From a virus: a DNA stretch of 64,000 bases. The DNA is taken from positions 61,004-125,003 of IMG/VR virus record IMGVR_UViG_3300044591_002420. The stretch is one strand, 5' to 3'. A program made the translations under genes and the position numbers. Position 1 is the stretch's first letter. Each line of letters opens with the position of its first letter. Shown one piece after another: positions 1 to 8,047 of this stretch. Below the pieces are notes generated by a model. That model was not told the origin of the DNA. It did no database searches and saw only the letters and a program-made list of their open reading frames with translations.

Positions 1-12
1 CTGATTGGTTAG

Positions 13-552
13 GTGTTAGACAGTTTCTTAATAATCCACCAAAATAACATTTCTTTAAATCTTATTATTGTGGACAAATTTGAACAAGCTAGAGATCCAA
101 ACGCTCCAACGAATGTACTAGAACAACTAGCGACCGATGTGGATCCTGATGTTCGTTGGTATGTAGCACAAAATCCAAACACACCACCAAAAGTTCTAGA
201 ACAACTAGCGACCGATGAGGATTCTGATGTTTGTTATCGGGTAGCAGAAAACCCAAACACTCCACCAAAAGTCCTAGAACAACTAGCGACTGATGGGAAT
301 TCTGATGTTCGTTCGTGTGCAGCACGAAATTCAAACACACCACCAAAAGTTCTAGAACAATTAGCGACCGATAAGTATTCTAGTGTTCGTTATGACGTAG
401 CAAATAATCCAAACACACCACCAAAAGTACTAAAGCTTCTAGCGACCGATGAGTATTATGGTGTTCGTTATTGTGTAGCAAAAAATCCAAACACTCCACA
501 TTACATCAAGAGGTATCTTAAAATTCAAGAACAACTTAGGACACTTCTTTAA
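13..552 (+). CDS. LRV-repeat protein (5 repeats plus C-terminal cap)
   Basis: This is a leucine-rich-variant repeat protein of about 160-179 aa. Five repeats of the type NPNTPPKVLEQLATD-x4-VR-x3-VA follow one another and end in the family cap NPNTPHYIKRYLKIQEQL. The frame opens at GTG 13, just after an in-frame TAG; GTG 70 (VDKFEQA) is the more likely start because sister genes begin a few residues before the first repeat. Repeat DNA is nearly identical to the other LRV genes in the window. The stop codon lies inside a class A promoter dyad. LRV proteins form right-handed helical solenoids; the ligand is unknown and no catalytic motif is seen. Confidence 0.8.
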   Translation: MLDSFLIIHQNNISLNLIIVDKFEQARDPNAPTNVLEQLATDVDPDVRWYVAQNPNTPPKVLEQLATDEDSDVCYRVAENPNTPPKVLEQLATDGNSDVRSCAARNSNTPPKVLEQLATDKYSSVRYDVANNPNTPPKVLKLLATDEYYGVRYCVAKNPNTPHYIKRYLKIQEQLRTLL

Positions 553-596
553 CTGTCACAACAAAATACCCAGACCATCCAAAAACCCACTACCAT
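539..596 (+). promoter_or_regulatory. Class A promoter (dyad 539-558, -10 TACCAT 591-596)
   Basis: GGACAC-N8-CTGTCA dyad; its right half starts 38 nt before a TACCAT hexamer. It drives the Lar-like gene at 606, whose ATG is only about 10 nt after the -10, so that mRNA would be almost leaderless. The dyad spacer contains the TAA of the upstream gene. Confidence 0.6.
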
Positions 597-605
597 AAAA
601 AGACA

Positions 606-917
606 ATGAGTTACGAACACTATGTGAAACAACTTAAACCATGTTCTGAATGTGGTGAACCCCATGATCTTCGTTGGTGTGGCATCAGTGTCAGACCTTA
701 TTGTGGAAATTGTAAAAATTGGGGAGCCGTTAATTATAAAGCCGCCGAGGATGCAATTGCTTCTTGGAATGCATCTTATGAGCGAGCAGAAAAACGGTGG
801 CGAAATGAGGACCAAATTCGGAATCTTGAAAAGTATTCAAGGCAAATCGGTATTGATCTATCCATTCAAGATCTTATTGATTTCCATCGCGCCCATTCTT
901 CACATCTATTTTCTTAG
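606..917 (+). CDS. Lar-like zinc-ribbon protein
   Basis: 103 aa. The N-terminal half carries KPCSECG, then a tryptophan, a second CxxC (YCGNCKNWG) and the A-x-D-AIASWNAS ending. This order (CxxCG, W, CxxC, E/D-A-I-x-x-WN) is that of the Lar restriction-alleviation family of phage zinc ribbons. The C-terminal 45 residues are charged and helical and are not part of that family. Lar proteins in prophages modify type I restriction; a defence role here is inference from the motif only. It is the first gene behind a class A promoter, followed by a membrane protein gene. Confidence 0.6.
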   Translation: MSYEHYVKQLKPCSECGEPHDLRWCGISVRPYCGNCKNWGAVNYKAAEDAIASWNASYERAEKRWRNEDQIRNLEKYSRQIGIDLSIQDLIDFHRAHSSHLFS

Positions 918-928
918 GAGGTTTTATT

Positions 929-1159
929 ATGAAAAATGTTGACGTTGAATTGTCTATTTTTCTTATTGGAGTGTTTCTTTGTGTTATTGTTGCAATCATT
1001 GGGGATTATTATAATGATTTGATGACCAAAAAACAATATACAAATAATCTCGAAATCGTTATTAACTGCCGTAAGTCTCATGCACCTAATATTCTGGTTG
1101 CAGATCGGATTTGTGGTCCTGTTCCTCAATGGGCAACTCATAACAGGGAGGCCGAATGA
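929..1159 (+). CDS. Small single-pass membrane protein
   Basis: 76 aa. Residues 8-25 (ELSIFLIGVFLCVIVAIIG) form one hydrophobic helix; the remainder is polar, with a CRKSHAPN segment and a tail rich in Pro/Arg. A strong Shine-Dalgarno (AGGAGG) lies 10 nt upstream of ATG 929. Its stop overlaps the next start (ATGATGA). No family recognised. Confidence 0.65.
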   Translation: MKNVDVELSIFLIGVFLCVIVAIIGDYYNDLMTKKQYTNNLEIVINCRKSHAPNILVADRICGPVPQWATHNREAE

Positions 1160-1554
1160 TGAAACCATTTGATTATTACTCAAACAACACTGAAGTTTAT
1201 CCAGAAAGACGGGAATATACAGGAGTCTTTGTTTATGATAAAGGCAAATTAATCTGGCAAGGAAGTTTAAATGTTTATAGTCAGGTATTAGAATCTCTTA
1301 AACGAAATCACCCCAATTATGTAATTCAAAAATTTGTTCATGAGGATGCTTACAAAGAGCAGAGAACAAAATGGAATATTGAAAATACTCGGCTCTATAA
1401 TGAATTTAAAAGGGATCTCTTTGAAGAGTTTGGAGTTGAAAATCACCCTAAACGAGAAAAAGTTTTTGAGATGGCATGGGAACGTGCGCACTCTTCAGGA
1501 TACTATGAAGTTTACTTAGCCTTTGAAGATCTTGTTGAACTTATTAAGGATTAA
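1156..1554 (+). CDS. Hypothetical protein
   Basis: 132 aa, soluble, charged; aromatic-rich N-terminus (FDYYSNN), then a mixed alpha/beta region and an acidic helical C-terminus. ATG 1156 and ATG 1159 are both possible starts; both overlap the upstream stop, implying translational coupling. It lies 2 nt before the next gene. No family recognised. Confidence 0.65.
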   Translation: MMKPFDYYSNNTEVYPERREYTGVFVYDKGKLIWQGSLNVYSQVLESLKRNHPNYVIQKFVHEDAYKEQRTKWNIENTRLYNEFKRDLFEEFGVENHPKREKVFEMAWERAHSSGYYEVYLAFEDLVELIKD

Positions 1555-1556
1555 TT

Positions 1557-1844
1557 ATGACAAATCTCTTTGAATACCCGAATAGTTGGAATTCTCCAAG
1601 ATTTTTCTTTCAGAAGAATATTGGGGATATCATCAATGAGCTATCTTTGGCTCACGGATTGGATCTAAAAACATTCACCGAAAATAGAGGTTTCTTTAAT
1701 AGATCTGGAACCTTTACTGTTGTAGGTGAGTTTTCCGATGTTCGCGCCTTTGGTGAATTTCTGGAATCTACCTATAACAACTATCTCACCCACAATAATA
1801 CTGACTGGGATCTCTACCAAAATTACGATTACACAGAACAATGA
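1557..1844 (+). CDS. Hypothetical protein
   Basis: 95 aa, acidic; a FTVVGEFSDVRAFGEFLESTY segment suggests a beta-alpha unit, but no family is recognised. Start context is AATTATG without a clear Shine-Dalgarno. Its stop overlaps the next ATG by four bases (ATGA). Confidence 0.65.
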   Translation: MTNLFEYPNSWNSPRFFFQKNIGDIINELSLAHGLDLKTFTENRGFFNRSGTFTVVGEFSDVRAFGEFLESTYNNYLTHNNTDWDLYQNYDYTEQ

Positions 1845-2482
1845 TTTTTGAATCTCTTCTTTCTCTGGCTCTGATTCACAATCAACCAGTTGTTACACCT
1901 CGTCTATATACTCCTCCGATTATTTTGGCGGCTCGGAGTAATAGGGGTTATCGTCCATCCACTTCAATTCGCCCAACTTCTTCATCACCGTCTATTAGTC
2001 GGCCTATTCGTTCTTCTGGTGGTAATATTGTTATTAATCAACAAAGGGGATTTAAGCCTTCTAATACTCCCTTGAACGTAACTCGGTCTTCCGCTGGTAA
2101 TGTTGTTATTAATCGACAACGAACTTCTCCACCAGTTATTCGCACAGCTCCCGTTATTCGTTCTACGCCTTCGTCTAGCACAGCTCCCGTTATTCGTTCT
2201 CCACGAGTTTATACATCTCGTCCCATCGTGAGAGAGAGGATTATTGAACGGGAATCCGGTGGCGGTTTTCTCGGTAATCCATTCTTTTGGCTTTATATGA
2301 GTCAACAAAACAATAATTCTCAACCACGACAGGTTATTGTTCAGACACCTTCACAACCACAAAATACAACAGTTCAACCGATTATCCAAAAAAATGATTA
2401 TAATCCTGGACGAGAATTTGCTACATTCGCTCTAGGTTCCGGTCTTACTGTTCTGGCTATGCGTTCTCTCGCTCGTTCTTGA
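1841..2482 (+). CDS. Low-complexity Arg/Ser/Pro-rich protein
   Basis: 213 aa. After a short hydrophobic N-terminus (FESLLSLALI), residues 30-145 are low complexity, dominated by R, S, P, T and I with imperfect repeats such as SSGGNIVINQQRG/SSAGNVVINRQRT and TAPVIRS. A hydrophobic stretch (FLGNPFFWLYM) and an amphipathic C-terminus (FALGSGLTVLAMRSLA) follow. This suggests a membrane- or surface-associated disordered protein. Function unknown. Confidence 0.6.
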   Translation: MIFESLLSLALIHNQPVVTPRLYTPPIILAARSNRGYRPSTSIRPTSSSPSISRPIRSSGGNIVINQQRGFKPSNTPLNVTRSSAGNVVINRQRTSPPVIRTAPVIRSTPSSSTAPVIRSPRVYTSRPIVRERIIERESGGGFLGNPFFWLYMSQQNNNSQPRQVIVQTPSQPQNTTVQPIIQKNDYNPGREFATFALGSGLTVLAMRSLARS

Positions 2483-2485
2483 ATT

Positions 2486-2725
2486 ATGGCATTCACTTTT
2501 GAAGGCACAATTGATATTCCCCTGAAGAGTTTTTATTCTTGGGCAGAGGCTAATTATGGTCTCGGTGGAGGTTATGAGCGCTGTTATGGTGTTCCCACAG
2601 TCAACAAAGACAATCATACAATAGAAATTAGTGTTGCCGGCTCTGATGTATCTAATCCTACAGAATGGCGAGAAAAACCAAAAGCTGTTTTAGAATGGAA
2701 AGAAAAGGGTATCCCTAATTATTAA
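2486..2725 (+). CDS. Hypothetical protein
   Basis: 79 aa, small soluble protein with several aromatics in the first half (FYSWAEANYGLGGGYERCYGV) and a Lys/Trp-rich end. It sits three bases after the previous stop and just before an LRV gene, so is probably co-transcribed. No family recognised. Confidence 0.6.
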   Translation: MAFTFEGTIDIPLKSFYSWAEANYGLGGGYERCYGVPTVNKDNHTIEISVAGSDVSNPTEWREKPKAVLEWKEKGIPNY

Positions 2726-2733
2726 ATTTGATT

Positions 2734-3090
2734 ATGTGTCATTATCTCCAATCATGGAATCCAAACACACCACCAAAAACACTGGAACAACTAGCAACCG
2801 ATGAATATTATTTGGTTCGTTGGAACGTAGCAAATAATCCAAACACACCACCAAAAACACTGGAACAACTAGCAACCGATGAATATTATTTGGTTCGTTG
2901 GAACGTAGCAAATAATCCAAACACACCACCAAAAGTTCTAGAAATTCTAGCGACCGATAAGGAGTATCGGGTTCGTTATGGGGTAGCAATAAATCCAAAC
3001 ACTCCACACTACATCAAAAAGTATCTTAAAATTCAAGAACATCTTAGGACACTCCACAAACTGTCACATCCTCAACACCATACCACCTAA
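2734..3090 (+). CDS. LRV-repeat protein with two identical tandem repeat units
   Basis: 118 aa from ATG 2734 (an upstream in-frame TTG at 2728 is less likely). Three LRV repeats and the NPNTPHYIKKYLKIQEHL cap. Repeats 1 and 2 are identical at DNA level (78 bp each, 2758-2835 and 2836-2913). Unlike sister genes, the usual stop within the downstream dyad is lost (CAAAAA instead of a TAA), so the protein carries a tail HKLSHPQHHTT encoded by the regulatory site itself. Confidence 0.8.
   Translation: MCHYLQSWNPNTPPKTLEQLATDEYYLVRWNVANNPNTPPKTLEQLATDEYYLVRWNVANNPNTPPKVLEILATDKEYRVRYGVAINPNTPHYIKKYLKIQEHLRTLHKLSHPQHHTT
2758..2913 (+). repeat. Perfect 78-bp tandem duplication inside an LRV gene
   Basis: Two adjacent 78-bp units (26 codons, one LRV repeat each) are identical base for base, including third positions. 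This points to very recent unit duplication or gene conversion. Confidence 0.9.
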
Positions 3091-3104
3091 ATTCTCGCTA
3101 TTCT
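3047..3104 (+). promoter_or_regulatory. Class A promoter (dyad 3047-3066, -10 TATTCT 3099-3104)
   Basis: GGACAC-N8-CTGTCA dyad inside the 3' end of the LRV gene; right half is 38 nt before TATTCT. It drives clpS (ATG 3133, 29 nt after the -10). Confidence 0.65.
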
Positions 3105-3132
3105 AGTTTTGTTAACCAAGGAGGATTCAACC

Positions 3133-3426
3133 ATGTCCGCTCAAGTTATTGATCGCCCCGTTATTCAAGATGCTGGTGTAGAAAAGAAGCCTTCACCTCG
3201 GTATCGGGTGCTTCTCCATAACGATGAATTTAATATCCCTCAAAATGTAGTAAGGTGGTTGATGGAAGTTGTGCAACTCGGTGAACAAACTGCGACTGAT
3301 ATTATGTTGAATGCTCATTATAGAGGAGTAGGCCTTGTTAAAGTGTGTGACATTGAAATGGCCGAGTTCTATGTGGAACAACTGAAATCAAAGGGTCTCA
3401 CTATGAGTATGGAACCTGAGGAGTGA
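3133..3426 (+). CDS. clpS: ClpS-like ATP-dependent Clp protease adaptor
   Basis: 97 aa. Residues ~22-97 match the ClpS core: PSPRYRVLLHNDEFN at the start (the HNDxx strand that binds N-degron substrates), then VVRWLMEVV, A-T-x-IMLNAHYRGVGLV and a C-terminal helix-strand (AEFYVEQLKSKGL). ClpS delivers N-end-rule substrates to ClpA/ClpC. The ATG at 3133 is chosen over an upstream in-frame TTG because AAGGAGG stands 9 nt before it and because it fits the class A promoter spacing. A phage copy could redirect host proteolysis; that role is inference. Confidence 0.9.
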   Translation: MSAQVIDRPVIQDAGVEKKPSPRYRVLLHNDEFNIPQNVVRWLMEVVQLGEQTATDIMLNAHYRGVGLVKVCDIEMAEFYVEQLKSKGLTMSMEPEE

Positions 3427-3460
3427 ATTCATATTATCAATTTTACCAAGAGGAATTAAC

Positions 3461-4051
3461 ATGATTAATTTGGAAGATTATGTAGATCAGGAAGTGATTA
3501 TTATTAATAGTGAAAGACTATCACGATTTAACTATCATTCTATCTGCTATAAGGTAGGGAAAGTCACCAGAAAACATCATGATTCTACCAGTATTAATCA
3601 TTTTATTATCGGTAAAGACTCTTACACAAAAGAGGGTCGTCTTTTTGGGGGCGAGGGTGTGCAGAAGATTATATATATTCACCGCATTGTTCCGAAACTT
3701 ATTGGTTTGGCTCAGAAGGCACCCAATATTGAACTGGAGCAATTTGTGGGTAAGAAAGTTCTTGTTAAGTATAATGATAACACCGTTTATATTGGTAGAG
3801 TAGAAAAAAATGACAATGGAATTCTCTGCAGTTTTAATATCGGTAGTACTTCCTTCACTCATAAGGGATGTGTATATGGATGCTCTGATCCAAAATCTAT
3901 TCTAGAAATTTATGAAGAAGGCGCATATCAACTCTTCACTTCATCTATTCCCGAACCTGAAAATAAAAAGATGAATGAATTAGCTGAACAGATTAAGGAA
4001 CTCAATGAAACAGAACTAGTGGAATTGTTTAAGATTATTAAGGAACCTTGA
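3461..4051 (+). CDS. Hypothetical two-domain repeat protein
   Basis: 196 aa. Two tandem, diverged copies of a ~60-residue beta-rich domain: residues ~3-70 (LEDYVDQEVIIINSERLS ... SYTKEGRLFGG) and ~92-150 (LEQFVGKKVLVKYNDNT ... SFTHKGCVYGC). Each has a strand resembling an SH3/Sm-like barrel entry and a conserved [YF]T-x-[KE]G-x-[LV][FY]G turn. A charged helical C-terminus follows. AGAGGA lies before ATG 3461; the next LRV gene starts at its stop. Function unknown. Confidence 0.7.
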   Translation: MINLEDYVDQEVIIINSERLSRFNYHSICYKVGKVTRKHHDSTSINHFIIGKDSYTKEGRLFGGEGVQKIIYIHRIVPKLIGLAQKAPNIELEQFVGKKVLVKYNDNTVYIGRVEKNDNGILCSFNIGSTSFTHKGCVYGCSDPKSILEIYEEGAYQLFTSSIPEPENKKMNELAEQIKELNETELVELFKIIKEP

Positions 4052-4599
4052 TGGATTTGTCTATTGATTCCTATGTTTCACCAGAAGTTCTTGCTGATCT
4101 CGCGGGGAACGATAGCCGTAAGATTCGGTGTGATGTGGCGTGTCATCCCAACACGCCATTGGAAGCCTTAGAACTTCTAGCTACTGATTGTGATCCTGAT
4201 GTTCGTTATTACGTAGCATTAAATGATAATACCCCATCGGGTACACTAGAACAATTAGCTAAAGATACAGATTTTGATGTTCGCTGTGAAGTAGCATGTC
4301 ATCTAAACACACCGACAGAAATCCTAGAACAACTAGCGACCGATAAAGTGTCTCCTGTTCGTTGGGGAGTAGCAAGAAATCCAAACACACCACCAAAAGC
4401 CCTAGAACAACTAGCGACCGATGAGAATCATAATGTTCGTTGTGGGGTGGCAGAAAATCCAAACACTCCACCAAAAGCCCTAGAGCTTCTAGCGACCGAT
4501 AAGAACTCTGATGTTCGTTATTGGGTAGCAAGAAATCCAAACACTCCACACTACATCAAAAAGTATCTTAAAATTCAAGAACATTTAGCTAGATTATGA
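4051..4599 (+). CDS. LRV-repeat protein (about 6 repeats)
   Basis: 182 aa from ATG 4051, which overlaps the previous TGA. One diverged N-terminal unit (SPEVLADLAGND), then about five LRV repeats (HPNTPLEALELL through NPNTPPKALELLATD) and the standard cap. The first repeats differ in codon use from the last two, which are close to those of other family members, suggesting partial homogenisation. The stop overlaps the next LRV gene by ATGA. Confidence 0.85.
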   Translation: MDLSIDSYVSPEVLADLAGNDSRKIRCDVACHPNTPLEALELLATDCDPDVRYYVALNDNTPSGTLEQLAKDTDFDVRCEVACHLNTPTEILEQLATDKVSPVRWGVARNPNTPPKALEQLATDENHNVRCGVAENPNTPPKALELLATDKNSDVRYWVARNPNTPHYIKKYLKIQEHLARL

Positions 4600-4997
4600 A
4601 CAAATTTAGAACATCAAAAAGCCGACGTACTTCACCAAAAGTCTTAGAAATTCTAGTGACCGATGAGGATCGTAATGTTCGTTCCAAAGTAGCACGAAAT
4701 CCAAACACACCACCAGAAGTCCTAGAACAACTGGCAACAGATCAGGATTATGTTGTTCGTTATGCTGTAGCAACACATCTAAACACTCCACCGAAAGTTC
4801 TAGAACAACTATCGACCGATGATATATTGGATGTTCGTTGGGATATTGCAGAAAATCCAAACACTCCACCAAAAGCTCTAGAACAACTAGCGAGCGATGA
4901 GGATTTTTCTGTTCGTTGTAGCGTAGCAGAAAATCCAAACACACCACACTTCATCAAGAAGTATCTTAAACTTCAAGAACATCTAAAAACATTATGA
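4596..4997 (+). CDS. LRV-repeat protein (about 4 repeats)
   Basis: 133 aa. Starts directly inside a repeat (SRRTSPKVLEILVTDED), then three further LRV repeats and the cap NPNTPHFIKKYLKLQEHL. ATGA overlap with the upstream LRV gene and with the downstream kinase gene. The tight pair 4051/4596 looks like a tandem duplication or a split of one longer solenoid. Confidence 0.85.
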   Translation: MNKFRTSKSRRTSPKVLEILVTDEDRNVRSKVARNPNTPPEVLEQLATDQDYVVRYAVATHLNTPPKVLEQLSTDDILDVRWDIAENPNTPPKALEQLASDEDFSVRCSVAENPNTPHFIKKYLKLQEHLKTL

Positions 4998-5479
4998 AAT
5001 ACTTAATGCTCTCGGGAATCCCAACTAGCGGAAAATCCACTTATGTAAATAAGCTCCGGGAAAATCCTTATTGGCAATCTGCAGTAATCTTATCTACCGA
5101 TAATTATATTACTAAGATAGCAGAAGAGTCCGATACCACTTATGATGATGTTTTTGAAGAACATATTACTGAAGCAACAAGACAGCTACACTTAGATTTA
5201 CAAGAAGCAATCAAACACAATAAACCAATTATTCATGATCAGACTAATCTAACAATCAAAACTAGAGCAAAAAAACTTAGCAATATTCCTGAACGTTATC
5301 AGAAGATTGTTGTTCATTTTGAAGTTCCGCTAGAAGAAGCACTGAGAAGAAATAAATGTCGTCCAGGAAAGTTTATTTCTGAAGATATTATCAAAAGAAT
5401 GTTTTATACTTTTGAACCACCGACTTCAGACGAAGGATTCAATCTAGTCTTGAGGTCAGATCAAGAACTACTAATTTGA
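4994..5479 (+). CDS. P-loop kinase, polynucleotide-kinase-like
   Basis: 161 aa. Walker A GIPTSGKST at residues 8-16, a VILSTDNYI strand, a second acidic strand IIHDQTNLT (~72-82) and a basic lid RRNKCRPGKFISEDIIKRM. This layout fits the AAA_33/T4 Pnk 5'-kinase branch (G-x-P-x-SGKST plus D-x-T). There is no phosphatase domain, so it would be a kinase only. The RNA ligase gene lies 4 kb downstream on the same strand, compatible with an RNA-repair set; direct cooperation is inference. Confidence 0.7.
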   Translation: MKYLMLSGIPTSGKSTYVNKLRENPYWQSAVILSTDNYITKIAEESDTTYDDVFEEHITEATRQLHLDLQEAIKHNKPIIHDQTNLTIKTRAKKLSNIPERYQKIVVHFEVPLEEALRRNKCRPGKFISEDIIKRMFYTFEPPTSDEGFNLVLRSDQELLI

Positions 5480-5485
5480 AATTTT

Positions 5486-6949
5486 ATGGAAACCCGAGAA
5501 TCACGTTTAAATAAAATCAATAACATAAATTGTCCATATGCTGTTAAATTTAATCCTAGCAGTAGAGTGATTTATTTACAAGAAAACCATAAACACTTGG
5601 CACCCGGAGCCGAATGTCAAACAGAAGTTAGTATAGCGGGGAGAGTTATATCAAAAAGAGTTTTTGGTAAACTAGCCTTTTTTACATTATTGGACGAAAC
5701 AGGAACAATTCAAGCTTATATTGATAAAGGTTACCTAGACAGTTTTAATAATTTATATTTTTCTGAATTAACAACATTGGTTGATATCGGTGACTGGATT
5801 GGCCTTAGCGGACATCTTAAAGGAACCGAAAAAGGAGAATTATCAGTAAAGGTTAGAACTTGGCAGATGCTTTCTAAGGCACTTCAATCTTTACCTGATA
5901 AATGGCATGGATTAATTGACGTTGAAAAACGTTACAGACAAAGATATCTTGATTTAATTAGTAATCCGAAAAATAAAGAAATCTTTTATAAGAGATCTAA
6001 AATCATAAAGACTATCCGAAATTTTTTAGATGAACAGAATTTCTTAGAAGTAGAAACTCCTATTCTTCAAACTGAAACGGGTGGAGCAGATGCTAGACCC
6101 TTTCTGACGCATCATAACACTTTAGATATCCCTCTTAATTTGAGGATTGCGACGGAACTTCACCTGAAAATGATGATTGTTGGGGGATTTGAAAGAATTT
6201 ATGAAATTGGTAGAATTTTTAGAAATGAAGGAATAAGTACAAAACACAATCCAGAATTCACCTCTATTGAAATTTATAGTGCTTTTTCTGATTATTACGA
6301 CATGATGGATTTAGTACAAAAACTTATCTCTGAATGTTGTAAACAAGTATGTGATTCTGAGATTATTGAATATCAAGGCAACTTAATAGATTTTTCCTTT
6401 GGATTTCGTCGTGTTTCAATGCATGAAATTGTAGAGGAAAAAACAGGTTTAAATTTTAATAATTTCAATACTTGCCAAGAAGCTATTATTGAATTGAATA
6501 AAATGGGAATTGAACCTAGATCAAGTGATTCTTTGGGGCGACTTCTTAATGATGTTTTTGAGCAAAAAGTGGAAAATGAATTAATTCAACCGACAATTGT
6601 TATGGATTATCCGATAGAGATATCTCCTCTTGCCCGGCCTCATAGAAGCAAATCTGGTTTGGTTGAAAGATTTGAACTTTTTGTTGCAGGAAGAGAATTG
6701 GCGAATGCATTTAGTGAATTGATTGATCCGATAGACCAAAGAGCCAGATTTGAAGAACAACAACAAAGAAAAATAAATGGAGATTTAGAGGCACAAAATA
6801 TAAATGAATTATTCTTAGAAGCACTTGAGGTAGGAATGCCGCCAACTGGAGGACTAGGTATAGGAATCGATAGATTAGTTATGTTACTAACTGATAGTGC
6901 ATCAATTCGTGAAGTTATCGCTTTCCCTTTATTGAAACCCACCAATTGA
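5486..6949 (+). CDS. lysS: Lysyl-tRNA synthetase, class II
   Basis: 487 aa, near the usual bacterial length (~500). An N-terminal OB-fold ([22 protein letters not shown], residues ~52-73) is followed by the class II core: motif 1 region [15 protein letters not shown], motif 2 [16 protein letters not shown], the lysine-type [11 protein letters not shown] strand, and motif 3 [12 protein letters not shown] near the end. All motif residues look intact, so the enzyme is predicted active (Lys + ATP + tRNA-Lys). Start ATG 5486 lies 6 nt after the kinase stop. A complete aaRS in a phage is rare; a second one (aspS) lies 4 kb downstream. Confidence 0.93.
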   Translation: METRESRLNKINNINCPYAVKFNPSSRVIYLQENHKHLAPGAECQTEVSIAGRVISKRVFGKLAFFTLLDETGTIQAYIDKGYLDSFNNLYFSELTTLVDIGDWIGLSGHLKGTEKGELSVKVRTWQMLSKALQSLPDKWHGLIDVEKRYRQRYLDLISNPKNKEIFYKRSKIIKTIRNFLDEQNFLEVETPILQTETGGADARPFLTHHNTLDIPLNLRIATELHLKMMIVGGFERIYEIGRIFRNEGISTKHNPEFTSIEIYSAFSDYYDMMDLVQKLISECCKQVCDSEIIEYQGNLIDFSFGFRRVSMHEIVEEKTGLNFNNFNTCQEAIIELNKMGIEPRSSDSLGRLLNDVFEQKVENELIQPTIVMDYPIEISPLARPHRSKSGLVERFELFVAGRELANAFSELIDPIDQRARFEEQQQRKINGDLEAQNINELFLEALEVGMPPTGGLGIGIDRLVMLLTDSASIREVIAFPLLKPTN

Positions 6950-7006
6950 GGACAGATCAAGAACTGTCCATCTGACAAGCATTCCCACATCATAAAAGAG
7001 TAGACT
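6950..7006 (+). promoter_or_regulatory. Class A promoter with perfect dyad (6950-6969; -10 TAGACT 7001-7006)
   Basis: GGACAG-ATCAAGAA-CTGTCC is a perfect 6+6 inverted repeat with an 8-nt spacer; 37 nt from its right half to TAGACT. It drives the short genes at 7016 and 7072 and the phosphoesterase. Confidence 0.75.
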
Positions 7007-7015
7007 TAAAACCCT

Positions 7016-7075
7016 ATGTCCAAAAATAAATCAAATGGTGAGTTTTTATTAAACTATATGAAGACGAGAAGGTGA
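7016..7075 (+). CDS. Micro-ORF (19 aa)
   Basis: A 19-codon basic ORF (MSKNKSNGEFLLNYMKTRR) directly behind a class A -10. Its stop overlaps a GTG start (GTGA) of the next micro-ORF. The coupled arrangement supports coding, but length alone cannot. Confidence 0.4.
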   Translation: MSKNKSNGEFLLNYMKTRR

Positions 7076-7167
7076 AAATTATTACTAAGGGAGAAAAAGG
7101 AAAAGATCCATCTAGTTTTGCTTCTACCACTGTTATACTTAAAGATACCAAAGATTCTGAAAAATGA
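7072..7167 (+). CDS. Micro-ORF (31 aa), GTG start
   Basis: 31 codons, Lys-rich, starting at a GTG that overlaps the previous TGA and ending in an ATGA overlap with the phosphoesterase gene. Chain-like overlaps on both sides suggest it is translated. No family. Confidence 0.45.
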   Translation: MKIITKGEKGKDPSSFASTTVILKDTKDSEK

Positions 7168-7955
7168 AAATTAAACTATTATCGGATCTACATCTAGATC
7201 AGGCGAAAGATCTTTCAATAATTGATTATTACACCGAAACGATTCTTGCGTCCGGTGATCTTCTCATATTGGCCGGTGATATTTTATCATCCAAACATCT
7301 TTCTTCTGATGGATTTCTGAAGAACATTTATATCTCTTTCTTCCGAGAATGCTCTAAACGGTACGATAAGATTATCTATGTAATGGGTAATCATGAGCAT
7401 TTTGGATATAATTGTAGTCGTACAAAAAATAAGATACAAGAATTTCTGCCGAATAACTTCTATCTGCTAGAGAATCAAACTCTTCAAATTGATAATTGGA
7501 ATTTCATTGGTTTTACCTTATGGACTGATTTCAATAGAGCAAATCCGTTAGATATGATAAATGCATCGTCTTATATGAATGATTATAAGACAATTAGAAT
7601 TACTGAGCGTTATCGTAAACTCAGACCCGAAGACTCACTCGCATTTCATCGCGGAAGTTTGCACTTTCTAAAAGAGCAACTCAATTTGATGAGCGATAAT
7701 GTTTTCGTGATCAGTCATCATACTCCGAGTTATCGTTCGGTTCCACCTAAATTTATCAGCAATCTTCATAATTCGGCTTATTGTACTTCACTAGATGAGC
7801 TTATTATGGATTCTCCACAGATTAAGTATTGGGCTCACGGTCATACACATTGGCAACAAGATTATTATATTGAACAATGTAGAGTATTATGTAATCCTCA
7901 TGGTTATTATGGAGAAACTACTGGATTCAATCCTAATTTTGAATTGGAAATCTAA
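7164..7955 (+). CDS. Calcineurin-like metallophosphoesterase
   Basis: 263 aa. All metallophosphoesterase blocks are present in order: SDLHLD (residues 7-12), LAGDIL (~36-41), VMGNHEHF (~74), VISHHTP (~181) and YWAHGHTHW (~228). These residues bind two metal ions. Substrate cannot be read; family members cleave cyclic nucleotides, nucleotides, phosphoproteins or nucleic acid ends. In this neighbourhood (kinase, RNA ligase, aaRS) a nucleic-acid end-processing or nucleotide role is possible. Confidence 0.9.
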   Translation: MKIKLLSDLHLDQAKDLSIIDYYTETILASGDLLILAGDILSSKHLSSDGFLKNIYISFFRECSKRYDKIIYVMGNHEHFGYNCSRTKNKIQEFLPNNFYLLENQTLQIDNWNFIGFTLWTDFNRANPLDMINASSYMNDYKTIRITERYRKLRPEDSLAFHRGSLHFLKEQLNLMSDNVFVISHHTPSYRSVPPKFISNLHNSAYCTSLDELIMDSPQIKYWAHGHTHWQQDYYIEQCRVLCNPHGYYGETTGFNPNFELEI

Positions 7956-7966
7956 TTAAAATGTCG

Positions 7967-8023
7967 TGCCACTCACACAACTGTCCACCGAAATCCACTT
8001 CTTCTTTCACCATCTGCTAAACT
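7967..8023 (+). promoter_or_regulatory. Class A promoter (dyad 7967-7986, -10 TAAACT 8018-8023)
   Basis: TGCCAC-N8-CTGTCC dyad, right half 37 nt from TAAACT. ATG 8048 follows 25 nt after the -10. Confidence 0.7.
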
Positions 8024-8047
8024 GAATTCACAAACAACGGAGTAATT

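Noticed and set aside
89-346. Minus-strand ORF rich in LVVLELLVECLDF over an LRV gene; the same type at 2732, 4259, 4606, 14878, 17966, 24694 and 29395
   Set aside because: These are the antisense readings of the LRV repeat DNA. They occur wherever the repeat occurs, have no promoter or ribosome binding site, and the plus strand explains the repeat.
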